64,000 bases of DNA from Pratylenchus scribneri (taxonomy: Eukaryota > Nematoda > Chromadorea > Rhabditida > Pratylenchidae). The notes under the pieces are model-generated. The model had not been told where the DNA came from. It did no database searches and saw only the letters and a program-made list of their open reading frames with translations. Below, piece by piece: positions 11,701 through 23,300 of the stretch (position 1 is the first letter of the stretch; every line of letters starts with the position of its first letter). The translations under genes were made by a program, and so were the position numbers. The stretch is from contig JAQSEB010000092.1 in NCBI GenBank assembly GCA_030063045.1, forward strand, positions 646,634 to 710,633. Reading direction: 5' to 3'.

Positions 11701-14199
11701 ATCTTACTTACTCCAATTGTAAGAGGAATGCATTGAATTCGCGCACCGAACAATGACTCCATGTGGTTTTGCCAGCCCCATTCACTGCCGACATTAGACA
11801 ACAACTTCGACCACATTGGTTTTGGACACCATCATGCACCATTCCCATGCTATTTATTAAATTATTAAAAATATATGACATGAAATTATATGGACAAAAT
11901 TAGGAAATAGACAATAATTTTATACAGTCAATGCAATTCACATTTCCATTAATTCCTCTTATCAACTCACTTATGTCCCATTTCATGTGCCAAAACAAAG
12001 GATCTGCCCAAATGGAGTCCCTCGACAAGGGAACAAGCAAATAATTCGTCGCACATTCTACCCACAGGGGCCACTCCGGCCACACTTGACGTTGTATGGT
12101 AGATATCGTAGCCAGTCAAAAGGACAGCATGATCCCAATGGCCAGGGTCTGTCAAATCGGTGCCTGGATTGATTCGTGCCTGATGGCGGCAAAATGAATC
12201 CAACTATAAATTGGCATACATTTATGAAAAATAACTATTAAAGAATATTTAGGGAAAATTAAATAGGAAAAATTAGGCATAGTTGACAGTCTGACCAATG
12301 TTTGTGCCTGTCCATTTTTATGAATTTCAGTGGCCAAGGGGGCCGGTTGTGTTTTCCACATTTCGAATCGAACAATGACAATATCCAAATTGGGCGATAA
12401 ACTCGGCTGTTGATAGAGGACATGAACATTGTTGATCAATGCCAATGAGAAATCGGTCAAATGTTGTTCCGGTTCAGCAGTGAATTCCCTTTTGAAATGC
12501 TCAAACAATTGTGAGTCCAAAAAGAGGCCAATTTCCTGTAGATTAAAATTTAATTTGGAATTATTCATTTTTAAAACAATTAAAAACAATGAATTTTGAA
12601 ATTTTGATCCTACCATTATTTCCGAATATACTAATTTCTCCATAATAATAAGCGGTTGCCCAATTTCTTTAAAAAGACTGACCAAAGTGATTGGATCCAA
12701 TTGAGGGAAAATGAACAATGAATCAAGTTTGGCGGCAGAGGGAATCGTATAATTGGCCAATTCCGGGGGCAAAATTGCTGGATTCGCTGTTGAATGAAAG
12801 AATTTAAGAAAAGGTTAAAAATGGATAAAAGGAAGCGGGTTTTAATTTATTTGAATGAAGCAAAAAAGCCATAAAAGCCAAGCATTTTGTCAAACAAACC
12901 AATTTGATCCATCATCATCAACGTGGATGGAGGCAGCCTCTCCATTGGACGAAAATTTCGACGATGCGCCTTCAATTTGGAAAGCGGCAAAGGCGGCGGT
13001 AAAAAAGCATCAAAAATGCTGCTGTCATTTCCAAACTCACCGAGGACATCACAAAAAAGTCCATTTTCATTTTGATCCTCCTCATCCTCTTCAATACCAA
13101 ATTTATGTGGTCCTTCTTTTTCTTCGGACTTAAAGCAAAAAATTAATATCGGGAATACCCACAAAAATCATTTACCAAACTCCTTTTCCATCTCCTTTCA
13201 TTCTTTAGTCTATCGTTGACCGAAAATGTATCTTTTGATGTGCGTTTTAAGGTGGGAAAATGTTCAAGAGGATTCAGCAATGACGGATGCCGTTTATACA
13301 CCAAATAGTGGGTTTGGCCCTGTTAAATCAATCAAAATATTAATTATTATTTTCATATTTTTTGTTATATAATTATATTTGCCTCCTCTTTTCCCTACTT
13401 GTTTTTCGCGAATTCTTCTTATCCTTTCTGGCAATGTTTGGAGCACAAGAAAATGTTCATCATGGACAATGACGCCCATCAATCGATGGCAATCGGAAAT
13501 GGCCACATGCAAATGTTGATGTTTTGTATTTTGCTGATCCGCAGAGAGGAGTCGACCTTGGAAATGGCAATTCGTTCTAATGTGGCTTGGCATGCCGCCT
13601 TGTTGAATTCGGCTGCCATTTCCTTCCCGAAAAACTGAGATCTACACAAAATTGTATTAAAATTAGGAATAATGATTATTTTTTTTCGGTTTTATTAAAC
13701 AGAGTATCCAACGGGATTCTGAATCTTATTGAAATTATTCCGATGAATGGGAAAAAGTTTCATGTTTTTGATTTAATTGATTTTCCCCTAGCGAAAATTG
13801 ATGCTGTGAAATAAGGGAAAAGGAACAAAAATCATCGAATTTGGTAAAAGAAAGTTGTGGCAAAAAGCACTCAAAATTTATATAAAAAAGTATCACTGAC
13901 CATATGAGGACTTAGAAGTTTACGATTTGGCCACAATTCAATCAAATAAGTGGAATTCCATACACGAAAATGCAACTGTCGGAGTTCACCTTCCAAATTG
14001 TGCTCCCGACGAAATGAGTCCAACAAATGATAGTCGGGCACATCCTAAAGGAATATTTGTACATTTATTTTGCCAAAATGTGGAGTGGAGAACGAACTGA
14101 ATGCCTGCTGACTCCAAAAGTCTGCTGCAATTCAGGAACACTGAATTCATGATGAATTGCCTGAGAATTAGGAAAGAAAAATAGCAACAATTTTAACAT
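5715..14199 (-). CDS. ADAMTS-type secreted metalloprotease with about 14 TSP1 repeats
   Basis: Secreted zinc protease expected to act on extracellular matrix or cuticle collagen. The proposed start at 14199 opens MLKLLLFFFPNSQA, a short signal peptide. The propeptide is at 13294-14050. The catalytic part lies at 11700-12770; splicing 11970 to about 11850 gives HEMGHNMGMVHDG, the HExxHxxGxxHD zinc site. The disintegrin-like region follows (11100-11600, LPGQRFTADQQCSYF), then TSP1-1 (about 11110), a Cys-rich piece (NNGGKNCEG, about 10970) and a chain of WxxW/CxxxC TSP1 repeats at about 10390, 9850, 9710, 9280, 9110, 8910, 8290, 8030, 7750, 7500, 6890, 6400 and 6190. The last exon ends in AFRQIFR and a stop at 5715-5717. 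The order resembles C. elegans ADT-1/ADT-2. Exon edges, especially exon 1, are approximate. Confidence 0.88.
7015..7335. repeat. Short dispersed repeat, family A, copy 1 (in ADAMTS intron)
   Basis: About 320 bp shared with 45595-45935 (same orientation) and 41580-41925 (opposite). Shared landmarks in order: TTCATCCTACTGTAC, TTGCCTAATCAC, AATCAAATATT, ACCCTTCA, AATAAAGAATAATTTAAAGTC, CCCATTCATTGGGCCAT, and AAACAACTTTAGCC. It has no coding capacity and looks like a non-autonomous element. It lies between two TSP1 exons. Confidence 0.75.
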
Positions 14200-17100
14200 T
14201 TTATGAAGCAATATAAATTAATTGACTAATTAAAAAATTTCAATTGGATTTTTTCCTTAAATAAAATAAAATTCTTTAATATTTCCTTTCAATTTAATTT
14301 GTTTATAATCCATTAAAATAGAATTCCATTGCTTCTAATTTAATTCGAATGGATGACTCACTTTGCTTAAGGGAAAAATCAAGTTTAGAAGCAGAAGCCA
14401 AATTCGAAGAAACCGAATTCGAATTTCAGGAAAAAGGGAGGAGGAAAAAAGAAAAGAAATATGGGGCCAAGCCACCGAATTCATTGCCAATTCCTTGACA
14501 TTTGCAAATAATCTGATAAAATTAATACAAAAAAAAATGAATAAATTGGATTAGAAAATATCAAAAAATGGCGGAGATTCATCGGGCAAATGAAAGGGGC
14601 ACAAAATTGGATAAAAATTAATGGCGTTCGACGGCGCCGTTCCAAACCAATGGACCTTGAAAAATGGGCGAAAATGAAGAAGCGAAGGAGGAGGAGGATG
14701 GAAAGTGAAAATGGATGGAATTCACGGCGCGCGGCTTAAAGCTAATAATCAAAAAATGCTGACCAAAAGAAATGGATGAGCGAAAAATGCGCGCGTGGAG
14801 AATGCAAATGAGCCACAAAAAGGAGGAATATGGACGAGGATCAATTTGTGGATTTTAGTCAGATTCTCCTTCCAAAATCCTTGTATAAATGTTGATGATG
14901 AGTCCTAGTGGGTGGATTACGCCGTAATCAGCTGCATCATCCTCGCCCATTTTGGATGGACCCACAAACCAGTTTATTGGGGACTTTGGTGGGTGAAAAG
15001 AAGGCGCAAAATGAGGAGAAAAAAGACAATGAAATGGACGATGGACGGCGGCCCAAAAGTTGTGGAAAGGATATGTATGTTTTGGTTGTGGCTTTGGGGG
15101 ATTTGGGAAAGCTATAATGGGCTGAATTTTGCATAATTAATTTAGCCACTTTCCTTGCTGACTTGGCACAAAAAATGGATGAGGAAAAGGAGATCAACGG
15201 ATCAATTTGAATTTGGATTCATTTTTAAAGGAGACAATTTTGGTGTGAAATTCCCCTGCGGGAATGGATGATGGGAATGCCCATTTCCCTCATCATTCCA
15301 ATATTCAATGGATGTTCAAGTGTCCGAGCCCCCGATATTTACAGTCAATCAGCCCTTTGAAAAGGAGAATAATGGACAAAGCCGATGGAGTAGGAGGGGA
15401 ATTGGATCATTTGTAGATTTATGGAAATGGAGGAGAATTTTGACTATTTGGATGGATTGAGGGAATATTTTATGAAGAAAATGGACATTTATTTGCAATT
15501 TACTATGAATATTTGGCCAAAATGGATTGACGGAAGTAAATGTGAATGAAATTTTGTGAATTGCAAATTAAACAGTGCGAAAGTTGAAAGCCATCCATTT
15601 CCTTCGCCATGAAATTTCCAATAAATTTACAAAAAAGGAAAGTGAAAATTTTACTGCACCGCCAAAATGCGCCGACGGGAAAATGCGTTTGCCCAACAAG
15701 AAAGGATGGGATTTTGTATTTGATGAGACCATTTGGCGCGCAAGGATTTTCGGCGCGATTGCCGCCGGGGCTATTTTAGCACCACCCGCTGCTGCTTGGT
15801 CCGCTGGATTTGCAAATGTTTTAAAAGGAAAGCGGGAATCTGGGATAGTGCGAATTTTGTGGGGAGGTGAAGGGCATAGACCACAGATTGCCGGCTAGCA
15901 ATAAACAATGTGGCAGGCATATTTTAAGCCGAATAAAAAAGTTGGGCTTGTTGTGGAAACAAGTTGAATTTGGAAGAAGACACGATCCAAAATCCAATGC
16001 CCCTTTCCCCGCCGGCATGGGATGTTCCGGATACGGCGGATGAGATAGAGGAGCAGCCTAAAATTGTCTGCTGGAGAGGATGAGCATCCTCCGTCGCGCA
16101 CTCCTCCCAAATACAATTTTGAATGGCGTTCTCCCTGTGCTCATCCTGTTTTTTCTTCATCACCTTTTCATTTTTCCATCAAATTTCAAGCTTTCCACCT
16201 TCATTCACTTAATAATACAAAAGGAAGCTGCTGGATGCCACTGTTGAGGAAGAATAGCCAATACAATAAACTTGTTTTAACTTTTACGAAAAGAAGGTCA
16301 TTATTTTTCCGTGGGAAATCCAATCTTAAGGCTAATTTTTACCTTAGAAATGTCAATTATTTAATAGTTCGGCAAAAACATTTAATATAATGACGAATAT
16401 AGAATAATGATAGCAAATCTCCCCAGTTTGGCCTCTTTTGCCTTGTTATCCTATGGAAAATAAAATGAGGAAACTTTTTTAACTCAGAAAATGATCCAAT
16501 GCGATTTTTTGGCCATAAAATTTTTCCAAACCCTTATCCCTCTTTCTAAAATTAAGGACCTTCACAAATTCTGGATAAAATTCCTTAATTTCCAATTACA
16601 CTGGCTAGGGGCATTTTTATAACCCAAATATTGCTTTTTCAATCGAATGTTTCCTATTCCGTTTCCAATTTCTTCAGTAAATTTTAGATTCCAAATATTT
16701 AGTAAATAATTTACCAACTGTATTATTTGAAAAAAATTTTATAAATTATTAGGACTTTTTTCATTTCTTTTTTTTATGTCACTTGGCCTTTTTTCTTTTT
16801 TTTTGGCTTTGGCCTTTTTTTTCTTTTTTTGGCCTTTGCTTTTTTTTTTTTGTCTTTTTTTTGGCTTTGGCCTTTTTTTTCTTTTTTTGGCCTTTGCTTT
16901 TTTTTTTGTCTTTTTTTTGGCTTTGGCCTTTTTTTTTCTTTTTTTGGCCTTTGCTTTTTTTTTTGTCTTTTTTTTTGGCCTTTTTTAATTTTTTTTTTGT
17001 CACTTGGCCTTTTTTGTATATTTTTTTTGGCCTTTTTGTATTTTTTTTGGCTTGGCTTTTACTTTTTTTTTTAGTCTTTTTTGTCTTTTAATGAAAGTGA

Positions 17101-17447
17101 AATAGTAACTCACATAGCAATCCTAGTTTACCTTTCCTTTTTGAGGGGGGATTATATGGGCAGGATGGTGAAAATTTTGTATGGAAAGCACACAGAGGAA
17201 GAAATAGGCGCATTTCTTTGTATGCCCCATCTCTCACCCATCATTCAATTTTATGCATGCACATTCTCACTGCCCCATCTTAATAATTATTATACTTCTT
17301 TCTTTTCTCTGTCTGCAATCTGCATCAATGTCCAATTTCCGTTCGCACCCAAATTCATTTCAAAAATCACCAAAACAAATCCTTATAAAATTTGTCCATA
17401 AATGGGAAGTTTGTTTATTTCTAAAAAATAAGGTGGTTTTTTACAAG
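14200..17447. other. Gene-poor intergenic region between divergent genes
   Basis: This lies between the start of the ADAMTS gene (minus) and the DDT/WHIM gene (plus), so it should hold both promoters. Somewhat GC-richer patches occur at 14600-14800 and 15660-16100. A 107-codon open frame at 15575-15898 (plus) has no domain I recognise and no clear exon neighbours, so I do not call it a gene. The only clear structure is the T-rich tandem repeat at 16776-17080. Confidence 0.5.
16776..17080. repeat. T-rich tandem repeat, GGCTTTGGCC units
   Basis: Three to four imperfect units of about 57 bp made of T runs broken by GGCTTTGGCC, GGCCTTTGC and GTC, followed by a decayed tail of TTGGCCTTTTT units. 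Long open frames on both strands (Phe/Leu-rich or Lys-rich) are by-products of the repeat. Confidence 0.85.
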
Positions 17448-20049
17448 ATGGAGAAAAGTGCTAAATTAATTGGCAACAACGCATCGCCTAAACAATCGGC
17501 CAAACAAACTTCACCGAATAAACCACTAAAAAAGAATTCAAATTCTGTGCATTCTACTCCTAAAGGTAACAACATTCATTTATTATTTAATAAAGCACAA
17601 AAATTTAGACGAAAATCGGCCACCAACATTTAAACAAAAGGTAACCAAAATAAAAACCATCCATTTAATTAATTTATTTACAATGTTTTTAGCCGCTAAC
17701 ATTTTACTTTGAACAAAAATCAAAAATGGTAGAAACAAATGCTGATGATAAATTAAAAGAAAATGAATCAACTTCTGCTGATGATGTGCTTTGTTCGCCA
17801 ACACCAATTAAGAAGGCCAAAATTGGAATTGGGAATCGAATTGAAAGTCCACGGGAAACAACCAATTTGGAAAAGAAAAATGACAAACGAGAAGAAAAGG
17901 AAACAATAAGGAAGCCAATATGGCGCCGAGCCGAATCCGAGCAAAAACAACAACAAACGATGGTGGAAAAGGAAGATGCTCCGGCACCAGATTATGCAGA
18001 ATTAAGCAAAAAACGAGTTAAGCGGCTGTATATACGGTTTGTCTCTGTGAAAGTAATTGATATCCAATAGAAATTTTAGTCTCAAAATGAACTTAAATAA
18101 TTTGGACAAGGAGAATTTTTTGCGTGAAATGAAATCGGCGGCACTTCTCAGCGATGAACAAATTTGCACAATTCCCAATCAATTAATCCGTTATTTGGTC
18201 AAAAAGGAAGCAAATCAGCATAAAATGGAAATTACAATGTAAATATTTTTATTTATTATAAAAAAATTTAATTTTAGGCGAAATATGTCTCTGGAGAAGC
18301 GCAAAAATTATCGTCGTGAATTGAAGGAGAACATGGCGAATTGGACAAATTTCAATTTTGATAATTTATACAATGAATTTTTGGCTGGCAAATATGAAGA
18401 TTCCAAATTGGCATTAGCAGAAATTGGTGAAAATAATAAATTGCAAAAGGAAATACCCAATTTTGTTCAAATGTTCCCAATGAGAGAAGATTTGGCCCAA
18501 CAATTTGGTCGCGCCCTTGGAATATGCCAATTTTTCAATGTCCATTGCAATTTTTTGCATCTAACCAAATGGAGAATTTCGGCAACCAAATTATTGGCAG
18601 CAATTGGCGATGGAAAACAAAATGAAATACAATCAATTTTGATTGATTCAATGCTCAAAGTTTTGGTGAATTTTTTGACCAAAGGAAAGAAAACCGGCGG
18701 TAGACCAGCAAAGGTAATTTAAATAAATTTGTAAAATTAAAAATAAAATTCAGGTTGAAGTGCAAGAACGTTGTTTACGGTCACGGGATATTAAAACGCC
18801 GGTCAAACCAAAACCAAATGCCGAATTAATTTCCTCCATCAAACATTTATTGGAAATGCAGCGAAAAGAGGAACAAATTCAAATGGAAGAATTTATTAAG
18901 GTTAATGAAATTATTTAATTTTAATTAAATATTAATAATTTTAGTTGTCGATGGCGTTGACTGAATTGGATGATTCCCACAATTATCAATTCTTTTGTTT
19001 CAATGTTGAGGGCCAAATTTCGCTGTTGGAGAATTTGATTGACCAAATTATTGTTTTGGATTCATTTCATAATTATCAAGAAAATGATGAAATTGCCGAA
19101 AATGAAAAGGAACAAAATGAATTGAATGAAGAGGTTAGTGGCCAAAGAATATATAATATTTTATTAATTTTTAAATGAATTACTTTATTTTTAACAAATT
19201 TTAACCAATGAAATATGAATTTTAGATGGAAAAATTGCAACAAGAATTGAAGGATTTGGAAAAGGAACATAGTGAATTTGGTGATTTAACAATATTGACA
19301 AGAAGACAAATGGGCGATGTGAACAAAAATGAGCAAAGACAAACAAAAATTGGAAGGGAATTGGAGGATTTGGAAGAACAATTGGCTGAGGCAAAAAGGA
19401 ACAAAAGGGTATAAAAATTGAATTATGAATTATTTAAATTAATTATTAATTAAATAGCTTTTGGAATTCATTGGTAAATATCGAATTCAACCATTGGGCC
19501 AGGATCGATTCCATCGATATTATTGGTTTTTTGCGGATTCGCCCGATGGAAATGGAATTTATGTGCAACAACAGGTGAATTAGAGATGTGGAATAATTAA
19601 ATATTTTTTAATTTATTAGGCTTGTCCATTTCACAATTGCCCTTGGTCTTCCACTACGACGACAAAAATGGTGGATGAGGAAAAGGAAAATAATAAAATG
19701 GAAGAGAATGAGGAAATAATTTTAATGGATGAGGATCAAAATGAAAAGGAGGATGAAGAATGCAAATTTATGGAACAAATTCAGGAGAAAATTTTGGGCA
19801 GGTTGGTCAAAAAATTACCGATATTTTTAAATTAAAATATTTAGACCCTGTTCTGGCGAATGCAAAGAATGTTGGTGGAAAATTGAGAATACGGCTGAAT
19901 TCAATGAATTGATGGACAGTTTGATGGGCCGCGGACGACGTGAACATCATTTGAAGCGAACATTGATGGCTTATAAAGATTTAATATTGGAAAGATTGAA
20001 GGTGGAGGAACCTTTGGAAAAAGATGAAATTTTTGATGCACAAAACTAA
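17448..20049 (+). CDS. DDT/WHIM-domain chromatin remodelling subunit (ACF1/WSTF-like)
   Basis: Probable nuclear regulatory subunit of an ISWI-type remodeller. The start ATG at 17448 opens MEKSAKLIGNNASPKQS, followed by a basic, low-complexity N-terminus. The DDT domain is at 18460-18680 (FGRALGICQFFNVHCNFLHL). A WHIM1-like stretch (LSMALTELDDSHNYQF, then LLENLIDQIIVLDSF) is at 18950-19070, a charged coiled coil at 19220-19410, and a WHIM2 motif at 19460-19580 (YRIQPLGQDRFHRYYWFF). It ends at 20047-20049 after a Glu-rich C-terminus. Introns are about 40-60 bp. No PHD finger or bromodomain follows, unlike full ACF1/WSTF proteins, so the exact orthologue is uncertain. The 3' end lies about 270 bp before the large satellite. 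Confidence 0.78.
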
Positions 20050-20316
20050 ATTATTGAATTGATTTGCGCAACAATTAACCAATCAAATCTCATTTTGCAA
20101 TAATACTCACTTATTTCATTCATTTTATTATTTATTAATGCCATTTTATTTTAATTTTCGCACTGCCATGCCAATAAATTCCTCAATATTTACCGACACA
20201 CATTTTTGCAATAAAAATTTGCTTGAAATTGTACATCTTCATGATAATTGAGAAATACAATAACCGAAAAACAGTTCAATTTTGAATTGTTTCCGGAAGA
20301 ATGAATTATAAAACTT

Positions 20317-23300
20317 TATTCTGATTTTCATTCTGGGAAAATGTTTTTGTTTTGTTCTGATTTTCATTCCGGAAAATGTTTTTGTTTTGTTCTGATTTTC
20401 ATTCCGGAAAATGTTTTTGTTTTGTTCTGATTTTCATTCCGGAAAATGTTTTTGTTTTGTTCTGATTTTCATTCCGGAAAATGTTTTTGTTTTGTTCTGA
20501 TTTTCCTTTCCGGAAAATGTTTTTGCTTTGTTCTGATTTCCTTTCCGGAAAATGTTTTTGTTTTGTTCTGATTTTCATTCTGGGAAAATGTTTTTGTTTT
20601 GTTCTGATTTTCATTTCCGGAAAATGTTTTTGTTTTGTTCTGATTTTCATTCCGGAAAATGTTTTTGTTTTGTTCTGATTTTCATTCCGGAAAATGTTTT
20701 TGTTTTGTTCTGATTTTCATTCCGGAAAATGTTTTTGTTTTGTTCTGATTTTCATTCCGGAAAATGTTTTTGTTTTGTTCTGATTTTCATTCCGGAAAAT
20801 GTTTTTGTTTTGTTCTGATTTTCATTCCGGAAAATGTTTTTGTTTTGTTCTGATTTTCCTTTCCGGAAAATGTTTTTGCTTTGTTCTGATTTCCTTTCCG
20901 GAAAATGTTTTTGTTTTGTTCTGATTTTCATTCTGGGAAAATGTTTTTGTTTTGTTCTGATTTTCATTTCCGGAAAATGTTTTTGTTTTGTTCTGATTTT
21001 CATTCCGGAAAATGTTTTTGTTTTGTTCTGATTTTCATTCCGGAAAATGTTTTTGTTTTGTTCTGATTTTCCTTTCCGGAAAATGTTTTTGCTTTGTTCT
21101 GATTTTCATTCCGGAAAATGTTTTTGTTTTGTTCTGATTTTCATTCCGGAAAATGTTTTTGTTTTGTTCTGATTTTCATTCTGGGAAAATGTTTTTGTTT
21201 TGTTCTGATTTTCATTCCGGAAAATGTTTTTGTTTTGTTCTGATTTTCATTCCGGAAAATGTTTTTGTTTTGTTCTGATTTCCTTTCCGGAAAATGTTTT
21301 TGTTTTGTTCTGATTTTCATTCCGGAAAATGTTTTTGTTTTGTTCTGATTTTCATTCCGGAAAATGTTTTTGTTTTGTTCTGATTTTCATTCCGGAAAAT
21401 GTTTTTGTTTTGTTCTGATTTTCCTTTCCGGAAAATGTTTTTGCTTTGTTCTGATTTCCTTTCCGGAAAATGTTTTTGTTTTGTTCTGATTTTCATTCTG
21501 GGAAAATGTTTTTGTTTTGTTCTGATTTTCATTTCCGGAAAATGTTTTTGTTTTGTTCTGATTTTCATTCCGGAAAATGTTTTTGTTTTGTTCTGATTTT
21601 CATTCCGGAAAATGTTTTTGTTTTGTTCTGATTTTCATTCCGGAAAATGTTTTTGTTTTGTTCTGATTTTCATTCCGGAAAATGTTTTTGTTTTGTTCTG
21701 ATTTTCATTCTGGGAAAATGTTTTTGTTTTGTTCTGATTTTCATTCCGGAAAATGTTTTTGTTTTGTTCTGATTTTCATTCCGGAAAATGTTTTTGTTTT
21801 GTTCTGATTTTCATTCCGGAAAATGTTTTTGTTTTGTTCTGACTTTCATTCCGGAAAATGTTTTTGTTTTGTTCTGATTTTCATTCCGGAAAATGTTTTT
21901 GTTTTGTTCTGATTTCCTTTCCGGAAAATGTTTTAGTTTTGTTCTGATTTTCCTTTCCGGAAAATGTTTTTGTTTTGTTCTGATTTCCTTTCCGGAAAAT
22001 GTTTTTGTTTTGTTCTGATTTCCTTTCCGGAAAATGTTTTTGTTTTGTTCTGATTTCCTTTCCGGAAAATGTTTTTGTTTTGTTCTGATTTTCATTCCGG
22101 AAAATGTTTTTGTTTTGTTCTGATTTTCCTTTCCGGAAAATGTTTTTGTTTTGTTCTGATTTTCATTCCGGAAAATGTTTTCGTTTGTTCTGATTTTCAT
22201 TCCGGAAAATGTTTTTGTTTTGTTCTGATTTTCATTCCGGAAAATGTTTTTGTTTTGTTCTGATTTTCATTCCGGAAAATGTTTTTGTTTTGTTCTGATT
22301 TTCATTCCGGAAAATGTTTTTGTTTTGTTCTGATTTTCATTCTGGGAAAATGTTTTTGTTTTGTTCTGATTTTCATTCCGGAAAATGTTTTTGTTTTGTT
22401 CTGATTTTCCTTTCCGGAAAATGTTTTTGCTTTGTTCTGATTTCCTTTCCGGAAAATGTTTTTGTTTTGTTCTGATTTTCATTCTGGGAAAATGTTTTTG
22501 TTTTGTTCTGATTTTCATTCCGGAAAATGTTTTTGTTTTGTTCTGATTTTCATTCCGGAAAATGTTTTTGTTTTGTTCTGATTTTCCTTTCCGGAAAATG
22601 TTTTTGCTTTGTTCTGATTTCCTTTCCGGAAAATGTTTTTGTTTTGTTCTGATTTTCATTCTGGGAAAATGTTTTTGTTTTGTTCTGATTTTCATTTCCG
22701 GAAAATGTTTTTGTTTTGTTCTGATTTTCATTCCGGAAAATGTTTTTGTTTTGTTCTGATTTTCATTCCGGAAAATGTTTTTGTTTTGTTCTGATTTTCA
22801 TTCCGGAAAATGTTTTTGTTTTGTTCTGATTTTCATTCCGGAAAATGTTTTTGTTTTGTTCTGATTTTCATTCCGGAAAATGTTTTTGTTTTGTTCTGAT
22901 TTTCATTCCGGAAAATGTTTTTGTTTTGTTCTGATTTTCCTTTCCGGAAAATGTTTTTGCTTTGTTCTGATTTCCTTTCCGGAAAATGTTTTTGTTTTGT
23001 TCTGATTTTCATTCTGGGAAAATGTTTTTGTTTTGTTCTGATTTTCATTTCCGGAAAATGTTTTTGTTTTGTTCTGATTTTCATTCCGGAAAATGTTTTT
23101 GTTTTGTTCTGATTTTCATTCCGGAAAATGTTTTTGTTTTGTTCTGATTTCCTTTCCGGAAAATGTTTTTGTTTTGTTCTGATTTTCATTCCGGAAAATG
23201 TTTTTGTTTTGTTCTGATTTTCATTCCGGAAAATGTTTTTGTTTTGTTCTGATTTCCTTTCCGGAAAATGTTTTTGTTTTGTTCTGATTTTCTTTCCGGA

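Noticed and set aside
15575..15898. 107-codon plus-strand frame with an Ala-rich hydrophobic stretch.
   Set aside because: No family recognised, no splice partners; left as intergenic.
16776..17091. Phe/Leu-rich (plus) and Lys-rich (minus) open frames.
   Set aside because: Products of the T-rich tandem repeat only.
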